Assembly: GCA_007026445.1 (NCBI GenBank)
Contig: VDMD01000037.1
Location: 186,001-250,000 of the forward strand
From: Schizophyllum amplum
Taxonomy: Eukaryota; Basidiomycota; Agaricomycetes; Agaricales; Schizophyllaceae
Length of the DNA: 64,000 nucleotides
Direction: 5' to 3'
The translations under genes and the position numbers were made by a program. Below, piece by piece: positions 20,651-30,455 of the stretch. Every line of letters starts with the position of its first letter. The stretch's first letter is position 1. The notes below the pieces were generated by a model, which made no database searches, was not told the DNA's origin, and saw only the letters and a list, made by a program, of their open reading frames with translations.

Positions 20651-23600
20651 ATGCACGCGACCACCCTCCTCGTCTCCGCGGCCTACTTCACCGGCTTCGT
20701 TCCCGCGGACATCGCGGCGCAGGCCCTCGTCTCACTCTCCACCGTATACGTCGCCGTCAGCTACATCGCACCGCTCCTCGCCTCCTTGCGGGCATCGGAC
20801 AGATTGCTCCCCGGTTGGAAGGACAATGTCACTGCGCTCGTCGAGCCTGGCGTTCTGGACCCAGCAGCCGCCATATTGCACAGTGCGGGCGCCTCCGGAC
20901 ACCGCGCAGGAAGTGTATTGGAAGATGATGGAAGACGTTACGAGCAGCATGGAGGGCGAAATGGATGACATTGCGGAACGCCGCGCGTTCGATGTCTTCG
21001 ACCCAGCAAACTCCATCGGCCCATCACCGCATGCTTCCCTACCTGCAATGACCGGATTCCCCGCATACATCGACTTTCACGCCTCTGGAAGCTCCCCCAC
21101 TGCATTGCTCGCCGTGGTGTGTACTTCACCAGTACCGCTGGCGACGAAGACTGACTTTTCACCCCCAGGGAAGTCTTCTTGGTCTCCTCGCCGGCATCGC
21201 TATCTCCATCATCTCCTACTTCGTCATCAAGAGCGCATATATTGCGCTTAACGAAAGCCCTAAGGCGCGCGATGTCGAGCGCTTGAGCCAGCAGTCCTTC
21301 CGTCACCGGTCACTTAGCTACGAAGTTCATCAACTAGTCAGGCCCGACTACGAGATGAAGGCCGACTACGAGGTGAATCAGGACTACATCAAGCTGGCCA
21401 ACGTACTGGAAGACGCGCAGCCTACTCTGGAGTGCGTGTACACGTCTCACCGTTGTGGAGGGTATCGCTGACGATGGCTTTGTGTCTAGATCGCCGCAGG
21501 ACGAGTCCACAGCCGACGTTGCCGACACATCCAACCTCTCATCAAACGACCGCCCGCCCGCCGACATCACCCCACTCACCAGCATCATCCCTTCCGTCGA
21601 CTTCCCAATCACGGACATCACCTCATCAACCGACATCACCCCATTCACCCACTCCACCCTCCCGACCTTGCCTACTACCGCCGTACCTTCGTATGTACCC
21701 TATACGCTGTCGACGTGCATGCTCTTCACTGACTTCTTTTTGCAGAACACCGACTCCTGACGCGCCAGATGACTCCACCTCTGCTGAGGATGCTGCTGCA
21801 ACTTCGCGTCAAGATGTCTCTGCCATCAACACTCAAGGCGCCTCCACATCCAACGCTCAAGGCGCCTCTACATTCAACGCTCAAGACGCCTCTACAGCCT
21901 CTCTTCCGGACCCTTCTGCACCATCGCCCTCCGATGCTTCCACGTCATCCGCCCTTCTACCTTCATCTTCAACCCATCTACCCTCTCTCTCCCCTGCTTT
22001 GAGCCAGGTTTTGGGTACACCTGAGTGCGTATGATCGTCTTACCCCGAGACGAGGAGATAAGCTGACTGTATGCGCAGGAATACGAGCATCGAGCAACAT
22101 CCTATCACGTGTGCTGAGGACCCCGCAACGACGAGCGCCGTGGATGTACCACCAACGGGCACTGAGGGTCTCCCGGCTACGAGTCCTGAAAAGGCCACGC
22201 GCACCAGCTCCGTGCAATCCACGTCCGCATCTACCCGCCTTGGCCAGGTAGTGGCTCTATCTGAGTGCGTGCTCTCTTCTCGCGTTTGTGTGAGTGTGCA
22301 AACTGACTGTATGCGCAGGGATACGGACGCGAAACAACTTGAGGGCCCTGTAAACGCTTCTGCGTCTTCTTCTCAAGCCGCTTCTACACCTTCCCCTCAA
22401 CCATTAACCCTCACAGCCCCTCCTTCCCCTATCCCTAGCCAGGTAGTGGCTCTACCTGAGTGCGTATAATCTACTCACGTCCGGAATCTTGTCATTGACT
22501 GACTGTATGCGCAGCAATGCAAGCTTTGAGCTTTCGACTGTGAGCCACGTCCCTGCTAGCCACGTAGCGGCTCTACCTGTGTGCGTCTAGCTCCATGTTC
22601 AAATGCTCGTCCTGGTGACTGACTATATGCGCAGGTCAAAGAGCACTGAGCAAGTCCCGACCATCGCCGACTTCACCCTCGACCGAACCCTAGGTGGAGG
22701 ATCCGGCGGCATCGTCCGGCTCGCGAAGCACAAAGCGACCGCCAGGACCGTCGCGATCAAGATGGTGCACAAGAAACTATGTGCCCGTCCGGACATCAGG
22801 AAGACGGTGCTTGCGGAGCAGCGGGTGCTGGCGCGGGTGGCGAAGGAGGCGGCACATGACGAAACCAAACACCCGTTCATCGCCAAGCTGCATATGAGCT
22901 TCCACGATGAGCATAGCGTGTACCTTGTTCTTGTGAGTGCTCCTATGGTTGCTGTTCTCCCGCAACCCCAACTCTCAACGATCACACTAACACTCCTTAT
23001 CCAGGAATCCTACGTATGCGACCTCGACACCCGCATCGACTACTACGTCTCGAAGAAACGCAAGTTCCCGCGCGACCTCCTCCGCTTCTACGTCGCCGAG
23101 ATCTGCGCGGGCCTCGCGGGGCTGCACGCTATGGGCATCGCGCACCGGGATGTGAAGCCGGGGAATGTGCTGGTTGATACGGAGGGACATGTGGTGCTGG
23201 CGGATTTCGGGCTGGCGGTGGGGGCTGGTGTGACGGTGGAGGCTGGTGCGACATCGGAGGCTAGTGGTGCGAAGGAGACTAGCTTGTCGCACCCGTCGGC
23301 TACCTTGATGTGCACGGAGGAGGTGGGCTCGCGGTACTTCATGGCGCCGGAGATTCTGCTGGGGTCTCCCTACAATGCTTACGCGGCGGACTGGTGGAGC
23401 GTGGGCGCGGTGATGTGGAATATGTGGACGGGGAAGGTGCGCTGTTGTTGTTTCTCCATGTCGTGTGTGCTGGTAGGCTAACCATGGATCCATGTACAGC
23501 CTCCCTTCGCAGACGCTGTCTACAACGCATGCGGGGAAATATCGATTAACGCCAGTCCCACTGAGATTGAATACCGCTACATCCACGTTAGCGACCTCCT

Positions 23601-24151
23601 GCGCAACTTTACTACGGACCCCGAGCACGCTTTGGTAGCTCCGGAAGATATGGAGGAAAAGGACAAGAGCATGTTGCTCGGGGTGCGTTGGCCCTGTAAT
23701 CAAAACATTCCTCCTTTGCTGACCCTTTCGTTCTTTAGCTCCTGCAACGCGACCCGCAATTGCGTCTCAATGACAGCGCGATTCAACACCATGAGTTCAT
23801 CCTGTCCACGTACGTCGTCTCCTGCCTCTTGACACGCGTAGTCGGCTGACCCCTACTCTTGCAGCAGATATACATGGGACGCGATTGCAACCAAGCAGAC
23901 TGAACGTGAGTTTACCAATGCATTCCTAGGGAGACAGGTCGTCTGACGATCCTCTCACAGCCCCGCCCGCACAAGGAGACAAGCAGTACGGGGAGGCCTC
24001 GGATGACGCTGCGCTGCACAGCTACAAGCGGAAAATTGAGAATGCGCCGAAGAAGGCGAAGAAGAAGAAGAAGAACGGTCGCAAAGCGATCTCGGAAGAG
24101 GATCTGTTTGCCGAGTATATGTTTGTGAACCCGAGGGGGATGGAGGACTAG
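20651..24151 (+). CDS. Membrane-anchored Ser/Thr protein kinase with exon-expanded linker
   Basis: Paralogue of the kinase at 15434-18066. The hydrophobic start (LLVSAAYFTGFVPADIAAQALVSL) aligns with it, as does a second span (LLGLLAGIAISIISYFVIKSAYIAL, about 21171-21245). A Ser/Thr/Pro-rich linker is encoded by exons at 21490-21690, 21746-22024, 22079-22264, 22319-22459 and 22515-22580, all phase 2. The kinase domain begins in the exon at 22635: GGGSGGIVRLA, VAIKMVHKK, HRDVKPGNVLV, ADFGLAVG (normal DFG), GSRYFMAPEI and ADWWSVGAVMW. The C-lobe follows (LLQRDPQLRLNDSAIQHHEF) with a lysine-rich end (KKAKKKKKNGRK) before the stop at 24149-24151. The in-frame start is uncertain: ATG 20651 fits, but ATG 20626 matches the paralogue apart from one extra base. 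The junction of exons 1 and 2 (about 20744-20867) is not resolved. Substrates are unknown; membrane signalling is inferred from layout. Confidence 0.82.
21828..21896 (+). repeat. Three in-frame 8-residue repeats in the kinase linker
   Basis: Three 24-base copies starting at 21828, 21852 and 21876 encode N-T/A-Q-G/D-A-S-T plus one residue. They are nearly identical at the DNA level, pointing to recent slippage or unequal exchange within the exon. Confidence 0.85.
22013..22634 (+). repeat. Repeated exon-intron cassette in the kinase linker
   Basis: Four successive introns (22025-22078, 22265-22318, 22460-22514, 22581-22634) are 54-55 bases long, begin GTGCGT and end in GACTGTATGCGCAG or GACTATATGCGCAG. 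The preceding exon ends also match: AGCCAGGTAGTGGCTCTACCTGA or close variants. The exons between (186, 141 and 66 bases) are all multiples of three and flanked by phase-2 introns, so any number of copies keeps the frame. Exon interiors have diverged while their ends and the introns have not. Confidence 0.88.
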
Positions 24152-25736
24152 AGAGGTGGTGAGTGGGCTCTTATGTGCTGTGTGGTATCGGGTGTGCTGA
24201 CTGGTGTTGGTAGGAAGGTGGCAGGCAAGCCCGAGCTTGTCTATGTATTGGGCGCGACATCGGGTGTAGGACTCGACGTGGGGGATGATGTTGGCGGCCA
24301 CCTCGAACAAGCACGGACGAGGTGACGGACGGTTTGTGTATAGCTCCGCGACGACTATCGGCCAGGCAGTGACAGGGTCGACACCCGCAAAGGGCTTGAG
24401 GGGAGACTGATGGCGCTGCAAGCGGCTCAACCCGCTAGGGGGTGACGACCCTCGCAAACAATGCAGTGCCTGTCATGCCTCAAGTTCCTCGTTGGGGCCG
24501 TGCCACGCCGTCATCGCCTCGTCTGTCCGCGTACACCCTCGCGTCGGTCCGCAAGTACCTCTTCGTCTGCACCCGCGTGTTCACCTGCACGCCTCTGGGC
24601 TCACGTTCGCGCATACGTGTCCGTGTTCTGCTCGTGAGCAGCTACCTCTGCACGATGCAATGAAGCGTACCGTCGCCACCAGAGTTGCGCCTCAGTTCGC
24701 AGTGGCGCGTTGGCCCTCTTCGCAGCAGCGGCATGTGCCACGTCCATTGCGTTGGAACCCTCGTCGTCACTCGAGCTTGATGGACCTATCCGCCAGACCA
24801 AAGGACGTCATCCTGCCCTACGATCGGCTCAATTCCTCAAGAGATAGGATCGCCCCAGCTCACGTCCAACAACGCCAGACTACTAGTACTGTTTCCTACA
24901 ACCTCGACCTATGATTTCGACACCGCACCAGCTCGTTCTGCCGAGCGACCGGAATCCTTGGGTCGACTGTTCTCAGTGACTGTCCTCGTCTCCAGGCTTG
25001 AATCACGACACCCCGTCGGACACCTGCGTCAACAGCCGGTACTTACCACGCATATATGCACCCCCTATACCTGAACCGCGCTAGACCCCTTCCCCGTACT
25101 GTACATGTAATTCTACGGCTTTGCATATCTTTCTCACTGTCCGGACACTGTCCGGAACTACATCATCCATTCCTCTTCTTGAATGATAAGTGAGAGCCCT
25201 CGTAAAACAGTGCACTGGCGCAAAATGGATCCAAGAGCCGCAGAGACAGACTGTGTGACTTTACATCATGTGCTTGTGACATTACGCGCTTTCCCGAATC
25301 GGAATTGGAATCTTGAACGCTCGCGTTCAGGTTCACCTTCCTCTACACCTTCATCGGCGCCCTCAAGTGTCCGTCGCCCACTTGCGGTCGAGCCAACTTT
25401 TGGGAATTTGACGTTGCTACCTTGCCTGGATTTAACAGGCGCGCAACGTCGTCGCTGAAGGACGCTCAGGCTCAGAGCTCGAGCTCAGGACTGGAATATT
25501 ACGCCAGTTGCGTTTGACTTTAACACCTCTGTGTTCGGCAAATCCAAATCGGTATGTTGCAAGTGCTTTCGATATCTAATTTGAGGCTGATGCACATCTG
25601 AAGGACGGATCGGACTTGCAAACGAAGTTGAACGAGCACGTTGAGGTCCGAATCATTCGCCGTCAGTGGCTTCGTCGCCCATGCCTCGGCCCATCACGTC
25701 TGCCGTGCGTACAGTCCGCCCTCTTGAGGTCTTGGT
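24152..25736. other. Intergenic region, no gene recognised
   Basis: About 1.6 kb after the kinase. On the minus strand a stop-free stretch at about 24200-24440 reads like coding sequence (VDPVTAWPIVVAELYTNRPS) but has no ATG, and its neighbours do not support a gene. On the plus strand, 25260-25460 has a Ser/Pro-rich open frame of no known family. The 3' part contains the promoter of the F-box gene. Confidence 0.35.
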
Positions 25737-28128
25737 ATGTGCTTAGCTTCGCTGCTGCGGAGAAACCCTACGAGAGCTGACTCAACGTCGCAGAGCAACC
25801 TCGCCTTCACGAACGGAGAAATTCGCCATATCATCTGCATATACCTGCCTAGGCATGACCTCTGCCAAGTATCCTACGTGTCCAAGGACTGGGAGCGCAC
25901 AGCGAGCGCCTTGATATGGCGCGACCTTCCCTCCGTGCAGCCATTCGTACATCTGCTGCCTAAGCGTCTTGTGACACGAGGGCCAGGCTCGGCTTCCTAT
26001 GTAAGTCCTATATGCGCTTCGACGTTCTGAATAATCTGATCAGTTCTCAACAGAAGGATTATCATAGGCCGTCATCTGGGGATTTGCAAATGTCTAAACG
26101 TCGTGTACGCAAATACATCACTACACTCGGTGGATGCTGACGCCGTCATAGCTCAATGGTCTACGGTCTAGAGAACAGATCGTTTGGAATCGGTTGCAGC
26201 CCTGGGCTGTTCTGATAAAGAAACTGTGTCTACGTATCGATGATCTAGGTTTTGTCGAAGCGCTCACTTCTTGGTCCGACTCGCCCCCCTTTCCCTTCCT
26301 GGAAGGCGCAACAGTTCAGGCCCATAACTTTGGCGAGAAACACGTAACACTGCTGAAAAAGCTACTTCCCGGTCACCTTGCTGGACTCACCTTTTATGAG
26401 AGTGCTCAGCCTACGTGTCAAGAGCATCTGCTGGCATTTGCCAGCTCATTCACTTCGGTCCAGCAGCTCTACCTCAGTGTCAGTGGGGATGGGCGAATGC
26501 AGAAGTCCACAGAAATCGGGACGGCCTTGTGCTCGAGCGGCGTGCACATTCTCCTTACTCTGGCAACTTTCTCCTCTCTACGGGTCTTGGTTCTATTCTG
26601 CCGCTGGTCTATCGAGCTACCTATGATACCTCGCGAAAGTTTTCGAGCGTTGACGTCTCTAACCCTACAAGGCTCATTATCTGACGAAATTGGGCTTCTC
26701 GTCCTTCGCTCGCTGCAAAAGCGCCATCCAATGGAGGGGATTCACATCTTATATGGGGGCGCATCGCGAGAGGACTCGGAAGCACTTCTGCTAGAGGCCG
26801 TACATGACTCCTGCGACGAGCAGGCTCTCAGGACCGTCAAAATCATGTCCTTCGCCTGCGAGCCTGAACGGACAAAGCCAATTGACTTGGCCCATATTCA
26901 ACCGCTCTCATCATTTTCGCAAATAACAACACTCGTTCTCGGCTCCGAGGTGTCGCTGGCGCTGTCGGACGCGGACAGCACCATAGTCGCCAGCTGGTGG
27001 CCGAGCATACGCGAGCTACAGCTCCATGCTTCGAACGCGACAGCGTCAGTCATGACTCTCGGCGCTCTTGCGAGTTTCGCTGATCAATGCCCGGATCTCG
27101 TGAAGCTCGTTCTCGCCTTCAATGCGCGCGCGGAAACCCAGCAATTGCCCACACCAGAGGGTAGGTCACACTCCCGCCTAGAGACACTCGACGTGTGTTG
27201 CTCGCCAATCGACGCCAAGAATGTGATGATCGTTGCGTACTATCTGGCCGCTCTCTTCCCACTTCTGCAAGATATATCATGCGATGCGAATTCAAAGTAC
27301 GAGCAGATATGGGCAGATGTGCTTGCTTTGGTCCTTGAATCGCCTCGAGACGTTACTCCAAAGGCACCCGGTTCAGGCGCCCTCTCGTCCCAGAGCGATC
27401 CCATGGAGGACGACGCAGTTGGCAGCGCGATGCCGATGGTGATCGACGGCGACGAGTCTGGTCACTCGACAAAACGTGCGCAACCCGTGCGGCCATCCTC
27501 TCAGGCAAACATCATTCGACAGGATGGAGTATCATCCCAAGTCGCCAGTTGGTGTACAGGCGTCGAAGACGCGGCAGCGCGCGACACCGAGGCAGGCGGA
27601 CAAGACCTCGCGCAAACACAGCGCGTGACAGACCTAGAGCAACTCGTCGCTCAGCTGGAGGCGCAGCTGCAGGAACGGAACAATGAGCTGGAGGACACCC
27701 GCACGAAGCTAGAGCGCCGGTACAGCACAATGGAAGACAAACTCTTCTCCGACATCCGTACCCTTGAGCGTCGCAACGCCGACCTGGAGAAGGAGAAGAC
27801 GGAAATCGAGCAGAGATACAGCGACGTCGAGCAGGATAGGGACGCGCAAGGGAAGAAGTCCCTCCAAATTCAGTGCGATTACGAAGATTTCAAACGGAGG
27901 ATGTCGCGGGACCTGGACACGCTCAGGCAGAAGCTCGGAGCCGTCGAAGGGGAGAAGGAGGCACTGCAGGGACGCTTCGACTGGATGTCGCGGGAGAAGG
28001 AGGAGCAGAAGCACGCGTTCGAGCAGGACCGCGAGCAGCGTGAGCAGCTAGAGAAGCACTGCGCCGACCTTGAGCGGTGGAAGAGGGATTGCAAGCAGCG
28101 GCTGCAGGGTCTTGTATCGCTGGAGTAA
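25737..28128 (+). CDS. F-box protein with LRR-like middle and C-terminal coiled coil
   Basis: ATG 25737. Exon 1 has an F-box-like segment: EIRHIICIYLPRHDLCQVSYVSKDWERTASALIWRDLPSV, i.e. the helix pattern with the conserved W near the end. An intron (GTAAGTCC...GTCATAG, about 25999-26150) leads to a long second exon. That exon opens LNGLRSREQIVWNRLQPWAVLIKKLCLR and has leucine-rich, loosely repeating segments (SSLRVLVLF, FRALTSLTLQGSL, PDLVKLVLAF, SRLETLDV) typical of fungal F-box/LRR proteins. From about 27620 to the stop at 28126-28128 it is a strong coiled coil rich in Leu, Glu, Lys and Arg. F-box proteins act as substrate receptors of SCF ubiquitin ligases; the target is unknown. Closely related to the gene at 30456-33045. 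Confidence 0.72.
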
Positions 28129-28407
28129 ACTTGGTCGCTTTCTAATCACTCAGTCTCCCTGTTTGCTGAAATGGACAGATGGGTTGCCCGAGAGTTCACG
28201 AAGACGAACATCGTGTCATGTGACGTCGGTATCTGCCGGAGCGCGTCATGTAGCAGGTCACCATAGCACGCGCCAGGTTCCGCGGAACGGCATCATGTAC
28301 TTCTTGTCCCGAACACTCATGTTCCTCTCAGACTGAGTCAACTCAAATATTCAGGCGTACCGGACGCAGCAGGAAAGGCGACGGACTGCAAAGCCACGAG
28401 GAACGTC
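28129..28407. other. Short intergenic region
   Basis: About 280 bases between two plus-strand genes with nothing recognisable beyond the presumed terminator and promoter. Confidence 0.3.
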
Positions 28408-29741
28408 ATGCCCTCACCAATTCAGCATCCGGACAGACATGCAGAAGCTGCCATGCGGCGGCGAATGCGCTCCTTGCAAGACGCGGACTCGACCCGTTCG
28501 TCCAAGACACTCATTGACCGTGACGCACCATTCGTATCGTCCCCCTCCTCTTTCACTCCAGAATCAGACGCGGAGACGACGGACGACGATGGCGCAGAGC
28601 TTTCCGCGTACGACAACGCGGAAGATCACCCTTCGACGAGGCGACCCTCGGCTGCAGCTCATTCGACAAGACCCTATACTCCAGCTCCGCCAGAGGGTCA
28701 GCCGTCTTGGTACCAGTTCGATGCAGCGGTCGTTCTCGCGCTGGTCTCTTGTATGGGGAACTTCTTCACTGGTGGAGATCACCTGAAGCATATCGCTCTC
28801 GCTGCCTTGCTTGTCTTCTACCTTCACCAGATCATCGAAGGTGTGTACCTCCTTCCAGCACTTGCATCTTCGCTAACATTCCCCCAGTCCCCTGGCACCT
28901 CTACCTGCAAGCTCGCCCTCGCATCCCCCATTCCCATCACGTAGTTGATGACGAGTCGGAACCCTCAGGCTCTTCCACGGCCGCTGACATACTTCGTCAA
29001 CGCGAGCTCGCCTACCTCGCGCTCTCCGCTGTCTCTCCATTCATCGGTGTCTTGCTTCTCACCCGCGTCACTACCGCCTACACCGGAGACCCACACGCTC
29101 TTTCTTGGTTCTCGCGTACCCTATTCGTCCTCGCCGCGGGCGTTCGCCCATGGCGCCACCTCAGTGATCGTCTATCCACCGGTACGGACGCCCTCCACGT
29201 CGCCATTCACTACCCGCCCAAGCACCGCGGCGCGGACGTCGAGCAGGAGCTAGCAGACCTTCGCATGTCAGTCGCACGGATCGAGCACGCGCTATCGAGG
29301 CTGGACGGCCGCTCTCGTGAGGTCTGCGAGTACGTCGACGACGCGTTGGACGTCGTGGAGCGGCGTGTGAGGCGGCAGGAGCGTCGCGCGGAGAAAAGGG
29401 AACGCGAGCGGGTAGCGGAGGCCAAGGCGGACACGGTGTTCATGGAAGCGCCGCGGCGCGCGCCGTCGCTGGCATCGTATTTACTGCCGTGGTGGTTGAT
29501 GCAGCAGGAGGGTGGTGGTGGCGCGGCTGCGAGTGCGCCGGCGTCGAGCCGTGTGCAGGGCAAGCGCACGTCGAATCGCAACATCACGCTCGAGACTATC
29601 CCTGAGGATGGTGTGCTGCCTTCGCCGTCCCGCCGTACTGGGGTGCCGCAAACGGGGGTGCCACCGACGACGGGAAATGCGGTCTCAAGACTCGTGACGC
29701 TGCCGCTGCGGGTCGTGTTGAGGTTGTTCGGGCTTGGGTGA
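28408..29741 (+). CDS. Uncharacterised fungal membrane protein with cytosolic coiled coil
   Basis: ATG 28408. The N-terminal 100 residues are charged and Ser-rich (MPSPIQHPDRHAEAAMRRRM). Then come hydrophobic segments: YQFDAAVVLALVSCMGNFFTGGDHLKHIALAALLVFYLHQIIE, followed by an intron at about 28842-28887. Exon 2 begins VPWHLYLQARP, then has further spans (LAYLALSAVSPFIGVLLLTRV and LFVLAAGVRPW). After the last span there is a helix rich in Arg and Glu (ELADLRMSVARIEHALSRLDG and RRVRRQERRAEKRERERVAEAK) and a Pro-rich end with RLVTLPLRVVLRLFGLG. This layout occurs in uncharacterised agaricomycete membrane proteins. Location (ER or vacuole) cannot be judged. It lies between the two F-box paralogues. 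Confidence 0.7.
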
Positions 29742-30455
29742 GTTGTTCGTTGTGCTTTGTCCGGTACACGCTGCGCCGTTTATCCGGATCCATTACTCTC
29801 TGAGAACGTTTAATATTCTTCACTTCCTTCCTTTCGGCCTCCTGGTGTACCTGTAACCTTTTCTGTGTATTCATTATACTTCCCTTCCTTATGTATCTCC
29901 ACCTACCTGCAGAAAACTTCGCTCGTCGTCCGCCTCGTCTCGCTGTGCCCCTGCTGTGTGTCCGTACCTATCATATTCTTCTCTATCGATACTCAATGAA
30001 CGTGTTGTACCATTGTGAAGGCCGATGTAGGCGAAGATGCGTGCCGCCCAGTCCAGGATTCAGGAGTGGGCGAGCAAAAAACTAGTTACAATGACATCAT
30101 TGACAATTGCGCATATCACGTGAATGTCACGCACGCAATGTTGATATCGCTGCTCAACCAGATCTCTTTCTCATGTTTACACCCCGGTGACTGTAGCAAT
30201 AGAATCAGAATGGAGTGGTCCGTATACATGATATGGAACAAGAAGATCAGGTACCCAAACGATGCAATTCGACCGAGCCCAAGAATCTCTTCGCCGACCA
30301 GTGTGCGGCGCCAAGAAAGTGGGAGATAGCTAAATGATCGTCTAGACAGATCTGCGATGGAGCATTGATGGCAGATATACATATCAAGAAATTACGACGC
30401 AAGCTGCGTATACAAGAACTAATTCAAGAAGATCAAGAAGCACAGACTACCAAGT
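29742..30455. other. Convergent intergenic region
   Basis: About 700 bases between the stops of the membrane protein (plus) and F-box paralogue (minus). AT-richer than the genes. Only short ORFs without motifs. Confidence 0.4.
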
